Assembly (NCBI RefSeq): GCF_041154745.1
Contig: NZ_AP031573.1
Location: 2,418,001 to 2,482,000, forward strand
DNA: 64,000 nucleotides
Direction: 5' to 3'
DNA from: Flavobacterium sp. CFS9
GTDB taxonomy: Bacteria; Bacteroidota; Bacteroidia; Flavobacteriales; Flavobacteriaceae
The stretch's first letter is position 1, and every line of letters begins with the position of its first letter. Positions 7,123-16,753 of this stretch are shown one piece after another. Both the position numbers and the translations under genes were made by a program. A model generated the notes under the pieces. It searched no databases and was not told where the DNA came from. It was given only the letters and a program-made list of their open reading frames with translations.

Positions 7123-9468
7123 ATGCAAATAAGTAGATTAATACTCTTGATCGCCATTTTTTTTATTTCACTTCAGGGGTATTCACAAAAGGACAAAGTA
7201 AGTTTAACCGGAGTTGTTGTTAATCACCTTGGGAAAACTGCCGAAGGAGTTTCAGTAGCTTTAAAAGGAACAGCATACAGTACACTGACGAATAATAAAG
7301 GAGAGTATAAAATTAGTGCCGAGCCGGGAAATTATGTTTTGCTTGTTACTCATGTGGGTTATAAAACCACAGAAACGGCAATTTTTTTAAAGCTGGGAGG
7401 AAAGCCTACTCAGAATATTACGATGGAAGAAGATATGGCAGCTTTAAATGAAGTGGCTGTAATAGGAAAGTCAAAAGTTCAAAGAGTACGAGAACAGGCC
7501 TATAACATTACCGCTATAGATTTAAAGAAAACCTACAATACGTCTGCCGATTTAAATCAGGTTCTGAATAAAACGACTGGAGTCCGCATTCGGGAATATG
7601 GAGGATTGGGATCGGCTTTTAATTTTTCACTGAATGGTTTCTCCGGGAATCAGGTTAAATTCTTTCTGGACGGAGTACCGATGGACAGTTATGGTTCGGC
7701 TCTTACGCTGAATAATATTCCGGTAAACATGGCCGAACGAATTGATGTTTACAAAGGCGTTGTTCCTATAGAATTGGGGGCAGATGCGCTGGGGGGAGCT
7801 GTTAATATCGTAACCAACAAAAATGTAAATCGTTACATCGATGCTTCTTATAGTTACGGATCGTTTAATACGCACAGAGCAGCCATAAACACAAGATTTT
7901 CCGGTAGAGATGGCTTTATCGCTAATATTAATGCCTTTGCAAATTATGCCGACAATGATTATAAGGTAGATGTAAGTGTTGTGGATAAAAATACCTCGAA
8001 GTTTTTACCGGAACAAAAATACAAGCATTTTCATGATGCCTATAAATCAGGAACTATAATGGCAGAAGCAGGATTTAAAAACAAGAGTTTTGCTGATTAT
8101 TTGCTTGTTGGTTTTGCTGTTGCGGGCAATAAAAAAGAAATTCAGCAGGGAAGAACCATGCAAAAAGTAGTTGGGCAGGCTTTTACAGATAGTGAAAGTT
8201 TTATTACCTCTCTGAAATTCAAAAAAAGTGATCTTTTTACCAAAGGATTGTCTTTAAGTATTAACTCCACTTATGCTTTAGTAAACAACCGCTCGATCGA
8301 TACGTCTTCACGAGTGTACGACTGGACAGGGAATTATATGTACAGACAATTTGCAGGAGCAAATGATAAAGGTGAATTAGGAAACAAAACAATATACGTT
8401 TACGACGAGGCTAATGCACAGCTGACAACAAATTTAAAATATCAGTTAAATGAACAGCATTCGTTAGCGGTAAACTATTCTTATTTGGGCTACAAACGCA
8501 AAGAGACAAACGAGTATTTAAAAGTTGTAGAACTGGGAGAACCTACCATTGACAAAAATATTCTGGGGCTGAGTTATAATTTTAGCGGTCTCGATAATCG
8601 ATTGGCTATTTCGGGTTTTGGTAAAATGTTTGATTTAGCAACTCAAATGATTGCCAATAACATAACACAATCTTCTTCATCAACAAATTATGGTTATGGT
8701 GCTACTTCAGCATACCATTTGACAGATAAATTTCAAATTAAAGGTTCCTATGAACATGCGTATCGTTTGCCTTCTGCTACAGAAATGCTAGGCGACGGAC
8801 TTACCATAAACAGTAATATCGGATTAAGACCTGAGAGTAGTGATAATGCTAATTTGGGGCTGGCTTTTAATACTCAGAACAGTAAAAATCATTTTAATGT
8901 TGAGACAAGTATCATTTACAGAGAAGCAAAAGATTTTATCAGAGAAAAGCAGGAGGGAGACAAAACGGTTTTTGAAAACCTTCAAAACGTACAAATAACA
9001 GGCATTGACGGTGTTTTTAGATACGGATACAAAGACTTCATACATTTTGAAGTAAACGGAACTTATCAAAAGAGCCTTAACAAAAACAAATACAAAGCAG
9101 GAACAACCAGTCCTGACGCACTGTATGACGCACAATTGCCCAACGTTCCGATCTTCTACGGAAATGCTGATCTGACTTTTAATTTTAAAAACATCAGACA
9201 TCAGGACGACAAACTTTCTCTAAATGTAAGCGCCAATTATATAGATGCCTTTTATCTGACCTGGCCGGTACTGGGAAGTCTGGAGACCAAAAAAGCTATT
9301 CCGGAACAATTTACACAAAACGCTATGGTTGCCTATTCTTTTGTAAACGGCAAATACAATCTGGCTTTCGAGTGCAGAAATATTACCGACATAAAAGTGT
9401 ACGACTATTTTAAGGTTCAAAAACCCGGACGTGCTTTTTCAGTGAAGTTCAGATACTTTCTACAGTAA
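7123..9468 (+). CDS. TonB-dependent outer membrane receptor (siderophore type)
   Basis: This 781-residue outer-membrane receptor should take up a ferric siderophore or similar iron source with TonB energy. The signal peptide is MQISRLILLIAIFFISLQGYSQ. Residues ~25-105 form the carboxypeptidase-regulatory-like beta-sandwich common in Bacteroidota receptors; the plug follows (DLNQVLNKTTGVRIREYGG, then ERIDVYKGVVPIELGADALGG), and the remainder is a 22-strand barrel ending in VKFRYFLQ with the usual C-terminal aromatic. Downstream lie a DUF4374 lipoprotein and a PepSY membrane protein, a combination typical of iron-regulated siderophore loci in this phylum. The exact ligand is unknown. Confidence 0.92.
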   Translation: MQISRLILLIAIFFISLQGYSQKDKVSLTGVVVNHLGKTAEGVSVALKGTAYSTLTNNKGEYKISAEPGNYVLLVTHVGYKTTETAIFLKLGGKPTQNITMEEDMAALNEVAVIGKSKVQRVREQAYNITAIDLKKTYNTSADLNQVLNKTTGVRIREYGGLGSAFNFSLNGFSGNQVKFFLDGVPMDSYGSALTLNNIPVNMAERIDVYKGVVPIELGADALGGAVNIVTNKNVNRYIDASYSYGSFNTHRAAINTRFSGRDGFIANINAFANYADNDYKVDVSVVDKNTSKFLPEQKYKHFHDAYKSGTIMAEAGFKNKSFADYLLVGFAVAGNKKEIQQGRTMQKVVGQAFTDSESFITSLKFKKSDLFTKGLSLSINSTYALVNNRSIDTSSRVYDWTGNYMYRQFAGANDKGELGNKTIYVYDEANAQLTTNLKYQLNEQHSLAVNYSYLGYKRKETNEYLKVVELGEPTIDKNILGLSYNFSGLDNRLAISGFGKMFDLATQMIANNITQSSSSTNYGYGATSAYHLTDKFQIKGSYEHAYRLPSATEMLGDGLTINSNIGLRPESSDNANLGLAFNTQNSKNHFNVETSIIYREAKDFIREKQEGDKTVFENLQNVQITGIDGVFRYGYKDFIHFEVNGTYQKSLNKNKYKAGTTSPDALYDAQLPNVPIFYGNADLTFNFKNIRHQDDKLSLNVSANYIDAFYLTWPVLGSLETKKAIPEQFTQNAMVAYSFVNGKYNLAFECRNITDIKVYDYFKVQKPGRAFSVKFRYFLQ

Positions 9469-9498
9469 TTTAAATAATAACCCTAAATAATTATAATC

Positions 9499-10743
9499 AT
9501 GTTTGTAAACAAATTCGCAAAATGCTTTGCATTGGCTTTTCTGTCATGCTCTATCTTTTCATGCAGCAGTGATGATTCCTCGAAAGATGGAACACCAACT
9601 GTAAACGGAACTAAATATGTAGCATCTTATTGGCTGGCCGATTATACACAGTATATATTAGATTTTAATTCTACAGATCAGTTAATGACCGGAGAAATTA
9701 GTGCAAAAGGAGTGGGGATTGAGCAGGGAGGAAGTTGTTTTCCTGTGAACAATACATTTTTTGCCTTAAGCACAGAAGATGAAGGGTCGGTATCGTTTCG
9801 TCTGAACAATGCCGGAAAGCTGGCAGCGGGAGATAAGATTTCTTTCGAGTCTTCTTATGCTGTAGGGTATACGGATGATAAAAAATTAATCAATATTGGC
9901 GCAACCTGGGACGGTAGTTCATCTGATTATGAATTGATGATTTACAATCCTGCGACAGTTTCTATCGATGCCCGTAAGTTCAACGATTTTAGTGTGAATC
10001 CAGCCAATAAAAAAATATTATACTGGCCAACAGGAGCGGCAGTTTCAGGGGATAAACTTTTTGTTCCGGTGTATACCAAAGATGTAAGCGACGGAACCAA
10101 TAAAGTATTATCGTCTGATGCTACAATGAGAGTATACAAATATCCTTCTTTAGAATATGTAACGACGATAAAAGACACCAGAACAACTGCAATTGGTCTT
10201 TATTATACCAATACCGGAATTGTTCAGACAGAATCTGGGGATATTTATACGTTCTCCTCTAATGCTCGTGCAGGAGGTTATCCGGTTACAGGAGTTTCAT
10301 CAGGAGTTCTACGTGTTAGAAAAGGCGATGCCAAGTTTGATCCGGGTTACTTTTTCGATCTTCAGTCAAGTACTTTAAAAGGTAAAGTTCTTGCTGCTTA
10401 TCCTTTAGGAGGAGAGAAAGTTTTCATCTCTTATATTCCTACCGAAGTTGATGCTGTTAATTCTGTATACAGTTTCCTTAACACAAAAACAATTTTCAAA
10501 TCGGCAATATTGGATTTATCTGCCAAAACAATCCTAGCGGTTACCGGATTACCGGATCATGGCGGAGATGAATTCTTCGGATTGGGAAGTATGTTTGTAG
10601 AAAACGGAAAAGCATACAAAAGTTTTGTAACAGGCGATCAGGCACGTGTGTACCAAATCGACATTGCAACCGGTGCTGCAAAAGCGGGTGCGCTTATCAA
10701 AGAAGGTCTTTATTTGCCTTCAATTGGTAAACTTACTTACTAA
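9499..10743 (+). CDS. DUF4374 domain-containing lipoprotein
   Basis: This 414-residue secreted lipoprotein has signal peptide and lipobox FLSCSIFSC, then SSDDSS, an acidic run after the lipidated cysteine of the kind associated with surface export in Bacteroidota. The rest resembles a beta-propeller with repeated YxxPSLEY / YPLGGEKVF units. DUF4374 proteins are usually encoded beside TonB receptors and PepSY proteins and are presumed to bind or process the imported iron complex; the molecular role is unproven. It begins 30 bases after the receptor stop codon, so it is in the same transcript. A terminator hairpin follows before the PepSY gene. Confidence 0.87.
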   Translation: MFVNKFAKCFALAFLSCSIFSCSSDDSSKDGTPTVNGTKYVASYWLADYTQYILDFNSTDQLMTGEISAKGVGIEQGGSCFPVNNTFFALSTEDEGSVSFRLNNAGKLAAGDKISFESSYAVGYTDDKKLINIGATWDGSSSDYELMIYNPATVSIDARKFNDFSVNPANKKILYWPTGAAVSGDKLFVPVYTKDVSDGTNKVLSSDATMRVYKYPSLEYVTTIKDTRTTAIGLYYTNTGIVQTESGDIYTFSSNARAGGYPVTGVSSGVLRVRKGDAKFDPGYFFDLQSSTLKGKVLAAYPLGGEKVFISYIPTEVDAVNSVYSFLNTKTIFKSAILDLSAKTILAVTGLPDHGGDEFFGLGSMFVENGKAYKSFVTGDQARVYQIDIATGAAKAGALIKEGLYLPSIGKLTY

Positions 10744-10758
10744 ATTACCACATTTTTA

Positions 10759-10797
10759 AGCGGCTTGAGGGTTTTTAATAATCCTCAAGCCGTTTTA
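10759..10797 (+). terminator. Terminator hairpin between DUF4374 and PepSY genes
   Basis: AAGCGGCTTGAGG and CCTCAAGCCGTTTT form a strong stem around a 12-base loop, followed by T-rich sequence. The next gene begins 36 bases later on the same strand, so this is probably a partial terminator lowering expression of the last gene of the operon. Confidence 0.85.
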
Positions 10798-10832
10798 TTT
10801 ATAAACGAACATAGTTTAAAACTAATATTTTA

Positions 10833-11990
10833 ATGAATGCTATTAAAAACCGCACAGGTAAACCGCCCAATAAAGGAAAATCACGTTTTAGTAAAATCAA
10901 TGCCTGGCTGCACTTATGGCTGGGACTTGCTTCCGGAATAATTGTATTTATCATGGCAATTACCGGCTGTATTTTGGTTTTTGAAGAAGAAATCAAAGAG
11001 TTTACTTCGCCCTGGCTCAATGTCGAAGCTCAAAGTCCTGAGCAGTTATTACCCCCTTCTAAAATTTATGCAGCAGTTCAAAAAGCACTGCCCAACAAAG
11101 AAATTCATGGTTTCTGGTATAATGGTTTAGACAAATCAGTTAAAGTCGATATCGAATCGGATTCGTTGATTTATGTAAACCCCTATAACGGTAAAATTAC
11201 CGGGATGGTTGATCATGAAGATTTCTTTCACATAATCGATGAAGGGCATCGGAATCTTTGGCTGGAGCGGGATATTGGAGCGCAAATAACGGCCTGGGCA
11301 ACCTTTGTTTTTTTCTTTTTACTGATAAGCGGACTGATATTGTGGTTTCCGAAAAAGTGGAACAAAACAACCATTAACAGCAGTTTTAAAATAAAGTGGG
11401 AGGCTAAGTTCAAGCGCCTCAATTACGATTTGCACAATGTAATGGGTTTTTATGTGCTCATTTTGGCATTGCTGATTTCTTTTACCGGATTGTTAATGAG
11501 TTTTCATTGGCTAAGGGAAAGTACCTACTGGATTAGTGGTGGATGGGCAGAGGTAAAGGAGCAGACGGTTTCTGTTAAAAAGGAGCCCCTGTCTAAAGAG
11601 CAATTAGACAAACTGACTGCTGCCGATTTTATTTGGAAAAAGGTTCGGACGGAAATTGCCAAAGAAAATAAAGAAGCAGTCATCATTCATTTTCCCGATG
11701 ATCCGAAAGAAGATTTTTACGCCTGTACGGATATGTACAAAGGCATTTGGAGAGATCTGTATTTTGACTCCAAAACGCTTGAATTACTTCCAAAATCAGA
11801 AAAATATATTGGTAATGAACGTTTTTCAGATTGGTTGATGCGATCCAATTACAGCCTTCATATTGGTGCAATAGGAGGATTGTCGACCAAAATAATTTAT
11901 TTCATAGGCAGTTTAATCTGCGCCAGTTTACCCATTACCGGATTTTACATCTGGTGGGGCAGAAAGAAAAAGCAAAAATCAAAAGTTTAG
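10833..11990 (+). CDS. PepSY-associated transmembrane protein (putative ferric-siderophore reductase)
   Basis: This 385-residue inner-membrane protein starts with a basic stretch and the signature KINAWLHLWLGLASGIIVFIMAITG. It has four hydrophobic helices (residues ~30-55, ~150-170, ~200-225, ~350-370) and a large periplasmic PepSY-like region between them. The LHLWLG histidine, the LNYDLHNVMGFY segment and NYSLHIGAIGG give conserved membrane-proximal histidines suggesting haem ligands. Family members next to siderophore receptors are thought to reduce ferric complexes in the periplasm. The context, third gene after a TonB receptor and DUF4374, supports this. It carries no periplasmic solute-binding motif. 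Confidence 0.85.
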   Translation: MNAIKNRTGKPPNKGKSRFSKINAWLHLWLGLASGIIVFIMAITGCILVFEEEIKEFTSPWLNVEAQSPEQLLPPSKIYAAVQKALPNKEIHGFWYNGLDKSVKVDIESDSLIYVNPYNGKITGMVDHEDFFHIIDEGHRNLWLERDIGAQITAWATFVFFFLLISGLILWFPKKWNKTTINSSFKIKWEAKFKRLNYDLHNVMGFYVLILALLISFTGLLMSFHWLRESTYWISGGWAEVKEQTVSVKKEPLSKEQLDKLTAADFIWKKVRTEIAKENKEAVIIHFPDDPKEDFYACTDMYKGIWRDLYFDSKTLELLPKSEKYIGNERFSDWLMRSNYSLHIGAIGGLSTKIIYFIGSLICASLPITGFYIWWGRKKKQKSKV

Positions 11991-12032
11991 TGTTGATTTG
12001 ATTTTAGCAGTTTTGTGTTAGTTAGTTTCCTT

Positions 12033-12076
12033 AAAGTCTTTTGTGTGAAGTAAAATTCCTCAAAAGACTTTTTTTG
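12033..12076 (+). terminator. Intrinsic terminator of the PepSY gene
   Basis: AAAGTCTTTTG pairs with CAAAAGACTTT (11 bp) around a 17-base loop and is followed by TTTTT, about 45 bases after the stop codon. Confidence 0.8.
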
Positions 12077-12387
12077 GCTTTGTGGGACTTCGACTTCGCT
12101 CAGTCTGACAAAGTTCTTAATATCATTTTCAAGGTCTTTTTACTTGTGGCGGTATGCTGAAGGATAAATAATCTCAACAAGACAAAGCACCGGAAAATGA
12201 TTTAAGATTTTTGATCTCTTGTTATTCAATAGTGAAATTGTCAATTTTGTACAGCTCCAAACATCTGAAATCAAGAATCGTTAATCTTCATTCTAAAATC
12301 TCTTAACTTAATCACATTGACCGAAGCTCTGGAATTGCGTCTTTGCGAGCAAAAATGCCATACTTGCTTTGCGGTTAATTTCATAAA

Positions 12388-12422
12388 CAAAAAGAGCCTG
12401 CTAACTACAAACAGGCTCTTTC
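12388..12422 (-). terminator. Intrinsic terminator of the second TonB-type receptor gene
   Basis: AAAGAGCCTG and CAGGCTCTTT form a 10-bp stem. Read on the minus strand it is followed by TTTTTGTTT, and it sits about 45 bases after the stop of the minus-strand receptor gene. Confidence 0.88.
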
Positions 12423-12465
12423 ATTCAAAAAAAAAACAAAAACAAGGAAACTAAAGATCCAAATA

Positions 12466-14586
12466 TTAAATTCTGTACGTAAACGCTATAGTAGCAATAC
12501 GGTTGTCCAGATCATATCTTTTATTGATGCTCGTTTGAGCTATGACTGAATTGATATGAAAATTATTGGTATTAAAAATGTCCGTAATATTAAATTTGAT
12601 ACTTCCTTTCTTAGCCAGTACCTGTTTTGAGATTCCAATACTAAAATCAAAAAAAGCATCTCTTTCATAAATACCCAGATTCGATTTGGATTGATACTGT
12701 GCATTAGCTTCAGCTTTCAGGCTATCGGTGATCGTAAAGGAGTTCTGTATACTCAGATTTAAAGTAACGATAGGATCAATTTTATCTGTGTTTACCACAT
12801 TCCCCATAAACTTGTTCTCAAAAACATTGAAAAGAGTGTTTACTGACCACCATTTGTAAATTTCGGCTGTATTGGTAATATTTACGCCATAATTAAAGGA
12901 TTTGCTCACGTTAATTTGGGAAGTTACAGTAGTGTTGTTGGCGGGATTGTAATCGTAAACCTCTGTAAAAACATCTTTGGTTTTACTGAAATACAACGAA
13001 GCCATAAAAGCACTTTTCCAGGCATATCCAATTTCCGTCGAATGTGTAATCTCAGGAACCAGATTCGGATTTCCCTGTGAATAGTTAAACGAATCATCGT
13101 AAAAACGGAACGGATTCAAATCAAACTGACTCGGTCTGTTGATTCTTTTACTGTAAGAGGCATGTAGAGAATGATTGCTGTTTAACTCGTATTTTAAAGA
13201 AACACTCGGAAACCATTTTAAATAATCGTCCTTATGAGTTTCATTTAAAGTTTTTTGTACTATCTCAATCGCAGTATATTCCGTTCTTAACCCTCCCTGA
13301 ATATTTAACTTTTCCAGTTGGTATTTATAATTGGCATAAGCAGCATAAATCTGTTCTTTGTACTCAAAATGATTGGTTGAGTTAGGATCAACAACCCACT
13401 GATTATTGTCGTAATATTCGTAAACCGATGGATTGTCATTGTTTTTAACGCTGGCTTTAGCTCCCCATTCGATAGATTGCTTTTCCTTTAACGGATTAAC
13501 GAAATCAATTTTCCCCGTAAAAACACTCAATTGCGACGGAATAAAACCTCTACGGTCATTAATGTTGACTGTCGCAGGATCTGTATTTTTTGCACTTTGA
13601 AACTGATTCGATCTGAATTTCGACGTTTCATACTCGAAATCAAAAGACATGTTTTTGCCCTCGGTATTAAATTTATGAACTCCGGAAAAGCCATACGTAT
13701 AATCGTTCCACTTCTCTTTACTGTCGTTGAAGGTCAGAGCATCAAATTGCACCTGATTCGAAGCATTCAGCAATGTATTTCTTCCGTTGGCGATGTTTTC
13801 GTAACGCCCCAGTTTGGCATCAATATATACTTCTAAATTCGTTTTAGGAGAAACCTCATAAGTGGTTCCAATTTTAAAATTATTCGAAGTCAGCGGTTCG
13901 TTTGTAATGGAGGTCTGATGGTTGTTTGTCGAAATAGTCTGACGTGTATTGTCAGTATATTGAATCTGGTCGAATTCTTTACGTTCTTCCTCCCCTCTAA
14001 AGGTGTAACTGTAGTTTCCGTAAACGCCAAATTTGTCTTTGTTATAACTTAAATTAACACCGGAATTGGTTCTGTTTTTACGGGCTCTTCCGTAATTAGT
14101 GAACACCGTTCCTTTAAGTCCGCCCGTATTAGGTTTCTTTAGAACAATATTAATAATTCCGGCTTTACCGGTCGCATCATATTTAGAAGAAGGATTAGTA
14201 ATCACTTCAATTTGCTTGATATTGGATGAGGTAGTTGACTTTAAATAATTGGCAAGTTCTTTTTGCGAAAGCTGTGTTAACTTCCCATTGATCATCACTC
14301 CGACACCTTGCTGCCCACGAATCGATAATTCGCCATCCTGAGAAACGACAACGCCCGGAGCACGTGATAAAACGTCTAAGGCAGTACCGCCTTCAGAAAC
14401 AATACTATTTTCTACATTAAAAACCAGTCGATCTGATTTCTGAGTATATAAAACTTTCTTTTTTGTGATTACAATTTCATCTAAAACATTAATCGAGGTT
14501 TCGACAATGCTGTCTTTTCCTTTTTCCGTCTGCGAATATCCGTAGACTGAAAAGGCAAGTACAATAGATGTTATAATATTCTTCAT
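12466..14586 (-). CDS. TonB-dependent receptor-like outer membrane beta-barrel protein
   Basis: This 706-residue outer membrane protein has a short signal peptide (to YGYSQ). A plug domain at residues ~45-155 contains LDVLSRAPGVVVSQDGELSIRG and the IEVITNPSSKYDATGKAGIINI signature of the Bacteroidota outer-membrane beta-barrel family 3, followed by a large barrel ending in IATIAFTYRI. Unlike many relatives it lacks an N-terminal carboxypeptidase-regulatory-like domain before the plug, so it is on the short side. No SusD-like or lipoprotein partner is adjacent, so its ligand cannot be inferred. It converges on the iron operon but is separately promoted and terminated. Confidence 0.87.
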   Translation of the reverse strand: MKNIITSIVLAFSVYGYSQTEKGKDSIVETSINVLDEIVITKKKVLYTQKSDRLVFNVENSIVSEGGTALDVLSRAPGVVVSQDGELSIRGQQGVGVMINGKLTQLSQKELANYLKSTTSSNIKQIEVITNPSSKYDATGKAGIINIVLKKPNTGGLKGTVFTNYGRARKNRTNSGVNLSYNKDKFGVYGNYSYTFRGEEERKEFDQIQYTDNTRQTISTNNHQTSITNEPLTSNNFKIGTTYEVSPKTNLEVYIDAKLGRYENIANGRNTLLNASNQVQFDALTFNDSKEKWNDYTYGFSGVHKFNTEGKNMSFDFEYETSKFRSNQFQSAKNTDPATVNINDRRGFIPSQLSVFTGKIDFVNPLKEKQSIEWGAKASVKNNDNPSVYEYYDNNQWVVDPNSTNHFEYKEQIYAAYANYKYQLEKLNIQGGLRTEYTAIEIVQKTLNETHKDDYLKWFPSVSLKYELNSNHSLHASYSKRINRPSQFDLNPFRFYDDSFNYSQGNPNLVPEITHSTEIGYAWKSAFMASLYFSKTKDVFTEVYDYNPANNTTVTSQINVSKSFNYGVNITNTAEIYKWWSVNTLFNVFENKFMGNVVNTDKIDPIVTLNLSIQNSFTITDSLKAEANAQYQSKSNLGIYERDAFFDFSIGISKQVLAKKGSIKFNITDIFNTNNFHINSVIAQTSINKRYDLDNRIATIAFTYRI

Positions 14587-15078
14587 GGTATTTTGGAATG
14601 ATAGGGGTAAAGTAATTTTTGATTTTGGGCGAATAAGTAGAAAAATTAATATTTTCCGGAAGCTGTATTCTATTGTAGAACGAGCTGTTCGAGTTTGTCA
14701 GAAAGTGTATTTTGAAGAAGTATTAATCGGTTTGAGAGCTTATATATGGAGGCTTTTATGGGAGGAAATATGGAAAACATGAGTGATTATTTGAAGTTTC
14801 AGTTGTCAAATATAACACTATTTATAATAAGTCTAAATAAATATAGTTAAAATTTGAAACAAATTATATAACCTGCTAATAATGAGTGCTTAGTGTTTTT
14901 GTAAAAAAGTGGAAAATTTTAAATTATCGGATAAACTTGAGAATAAAACCAATAAAAATCGGGCTTCACAAGATTTTAGAAAATGGAAAAAGGGAAGAGG
15001 AATAAAAGCAGAAAAACCAACTTATTCTATAAGAGAACAAATTGGTTTTTACTTTAAAATGAAGTAAAGCTGGAAATC
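14587..15078. other. Intergenic region between gldA 3' end and receptor promoter
   Basis: This 492-bp, AT-rich stretch holds no convincing gene. The frames open in it have no family resemblance. It contains a CAAATATA sequence (14807-14814), the minus-strand reading of TATATTTG and a possible -7 element for the receptor gene with a ~220-base leader, and the gldA terminator at 15011-15051. Confidence 0.5.
15011..15051 (-). terminator. Terminator downstream of gldA
   Basis: AAAAACCAA and TTGGTTTTT form the outer stem with a smaller inner hairpin between them. On the minus strand the structure ends in TTTTTC, about 30 bases after the gldA stop codon. Confidence 0.7.
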
Positions 15079-15975
15079 CTATTTTGTAATTTCTCTAAAA
15101 ACAGCTTCGAGATTTTTATTTTTCTGGTTCAGTTGTAATGTTTTTAAACCATTTTCATTGGCAAAATCAAAAATAGCCGGACGCATGTCTTTTTCGGCAA
15201 TAAAAGTCAGCTCCCAGGTCATGTCATGTGTGTTTTTGTAGGCCGTAATGTTTTCAAGTTTTGCCAAAAGCTGCTCTTCTACCTGATAATCAAACTCTAC
15301 CTCGATCACTTGTTCTTTGTCTTCAGATACCAGGTGGTCTAATTTTTTGTCAGCAACAATTTGTCCTTTGTCAATAATAATGACACGATCGCAAATGGCT
15401 TCAACTTCCTGCATGATATGAGTAGACAGAAAAACGGTTTTATCTTTCCCTACATTTTTGATAACATTTCGAATTTCCATTAACTGGTTAGGATCCAGTC
15501 CGGTAGTAGGTTCGTCCAGAATTAAAACCTCCGGATTGTGCAATAAAGCATTGGCAAGTCCCACACGCTGGCGGTATCCTTTGGAGAGCTGTCCTATTTT
15601 TTTATGACTTTCACCTGACAGTCCTGTCAGTTGTATGACTTCTTCAATTCTTGATTTCGGAACCTGATAAACATCGGCATTAAAAGCCAAATATTCACGA
15701 ACATACAAATCCAGATACAACGGATTATGCTCCGGTAAATAGCCAATAGAACGTTGAACTGCCTTTGCATTCGTCATGACATCATGACCGTTTACAAGGG
15801 CTGAGCCGTTATCTGCCAGTAAATAGGTCGTCAAAATTTTCATTAATGTAGATTTTCCGGCTCCGTTTGGACCCAAAAATCCGACGATTTCTCCTTTTTC
15901 AATAGAGAATGAAATTTCATTTAGCGCTTTTTGCGTTCCGTAACTTTTTGATATGTTGTGTACTGCTATCGACAT
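15079..15975 (-). CDS. gldA: Gliding motility ABC transporter ATP-binding protein GldA
   Basis: This 298-residue ATPase subunit of the GldAFG ABC transporter is linked to gliding motility in flavobacteria. Walker A is GPNGAGKST at ~36-44, the Q-loop region is IGYLPEHNPLY, the signature is LSKGYRQRVGLA, Walker B is VLILDEPTTGLDP, and the H-loop is STHIMQEVEAICD. The C-terminal ~75 residues form a regulatory extension typical of GldA and related multidrug-type ATPases. The membrane partners gldF and gldG are not in the window, as in F. johnsoniae where they are unlinked. Assignment to GldA rather than a generic ABC ATPase rests on recognised overall sequence plus gldD, gldE and T9SS genes elsewhere in the window. 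Confidence 0.88.
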   Translation of the reverse strand: MSIAVHNISKSYGTQKALNEISFSIEKGEIVGFLGPNGAGKSTLMKILTTYLLADNGSALVNGHDVMTNAKAVQRSIGYLPEHNPLYLDLYVREYLAFNADVYQVPKSRIEEVIQLTGLSGESHKKIGQLSKGYRQRVGLANALLHNPEVLILDEPTTGLDPNQLMEIRNVIKNVGKDKTVFLSTHIMQEVEAICDRVIIIDKGQIVADKKLDHLVSEDKEQVIEVEFDYQVEEQLLAKLENITAYKNTHDMTWELTFIAEKDMRPAIFDFANENGLKTLQLNQKNKNLEAVFREITK

Positions 15976-15991
15976 GACTTTTTATTTGCTA

Positions 15992-15999
15992 CAAAAGTA
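15992..15999 (-). promoter_or_regulatory. -7 promoter element of gldA
   Basis: CAAAAGTA, read on the minus strand as TACTTTTG, matches TAnnTTTG and lies 17 bases before the gldA start codon, predicting a very short leader. No clear -33 TTG is seen. Confidence 0.6.
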
Positions 16000-16119
16000 A
16001 ACAGAAATACGCTCGATTGCTACATTTTTGTCTTTTAAAGAAATCATAAAAAAAATATAAAAGCCAGTCGTTACGGCATCGTTCTTGTTAAAGGGATATC
16101 AAATTTAAAATAATTTATA

Positions 16120-16698
16120 ATGAAAAAAATGTTGGTGGTTCTTGCATTAGCTATGGTTAGCTTTGCAAACGCACAAAAAGGAACAATCTTAGTTGGTGGT
16201 GGTATTGGTTACACTTCTCAAACCAGAACTTTAGGAAACAATGAGGTTAAAACGAATGAATTTGATTTTTCTCCAAAAGTAGGTTACCAATTTCACGACA
16301 ACTGGACTGTAGGGGGTGAGGCTTCTTTTGGTTCAAGCAAAACTGAGCAAGGAGTAAATGAAGTGAAAAACAACACTACTAAATTAGGTGCGTTTTTACG
16401 TTACACTATGCCATTAAACCAAACTTTCGCATTCTTCGCTGAATTAGGAACAGGTTTTCAAAGTGCAAAAGACAAAACGTACACTGGACCAATGACTTCA
16501 ACTGCTAAAGCTGACGGTATGTACATTGGTATTACACCAGCTCTTTTCATCGATATGAAAAAAGGTTTTGGTTTAAACTTTAACATTGGTGGTTTAGGGT
16601 ACAACACTTTAAACTATGATAACAATGGACCAGAAGTTAAAAACTTCAATTTTAATTTTGGTAGAACATTTAACATTGGAGTTTCTAAAAACTTCTAA
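16120..16698 (+). CDS. Small outer membrane beta-barrel protein
   Basis: This 192-residue OmpA/OmpX-like eight-stranded barrel has signal peptide MKKMLVVLALAMVSFANAQ. The mature protein alternates polar and aromatic residues, with KVGYQFHDNWTVGGEASFG, TKLGAFLRYTMPLNQTFAFFAELGTGF and a C-terminal FNFGRTFNIGVSKNF ending in phenylalanine, as expected for insertion by the BAM complex. There is no OmpA C-terminal peptidoglycan-binding domain. Function is unknown beyond being an outer-membrane protein. It is monocistronic with a strong terminator, and its smooth, uniform codon use suggests high expression. Confidence 0.85.
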   Translation: MKKMLVVLALAMVSFANAQKGTILVGGGIGYTSQTRTLGNNEVKTNEFDFSPKVGYQFHDNWTVGGEASFGSSKTEQGVNEVKNNTTKLGAFLRYTMPLNQTFAFFAELGTGFQSAKDKTYTGPMTSTAKADGMYIGITPALFIDMKKGFGLNFNIGGLGYNTLNYDNNGPEVKNFNFNFGRTFNIGVSKNF

Positions 16699-16720
16699 TC
16701 TTAAATAGTATTCAATTTCA

Positions 16721-16753
16721 GAAAAGCATCCGCCGCGGCGGGTGCTTTTTTTG
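16721..16753 (+). terminator. Intrinsic terminator of the outer membrane protein gene
   Basis: AAAAGCATCCGCC and GGCGGGTGCTTTTTTT form a GC-rich stem with a T-run about 25 bases after the stop codon. It is unusually GC-rich for this genome. Confidence 0.92.

Larger units (their letters stand above)
11991..12465. other. Intergenic region between convergent iron-uptake and receptor genes
   Basis: This 475-bp stretch has no credible gene. It holds a terminator for each flanking gene (12033-12076 on plus, 12388-12422 on minus) and one copy of the dispersed CTTCGACTTCGCTCAG motif at about 12088-12103. The rest is AT-rich degenerate sequence, including a CTTTGCGG(TTAA) motif that recurs at ~29525. 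Confidence 0.6.

Noticed and set aside
14585..14782. 65-codon plus-strand frame upstream of the receptor gene
   Set aside because: No recognisable family, no promoter, AT-rich random composition; it lies in the leader of the divergent receptor gene.
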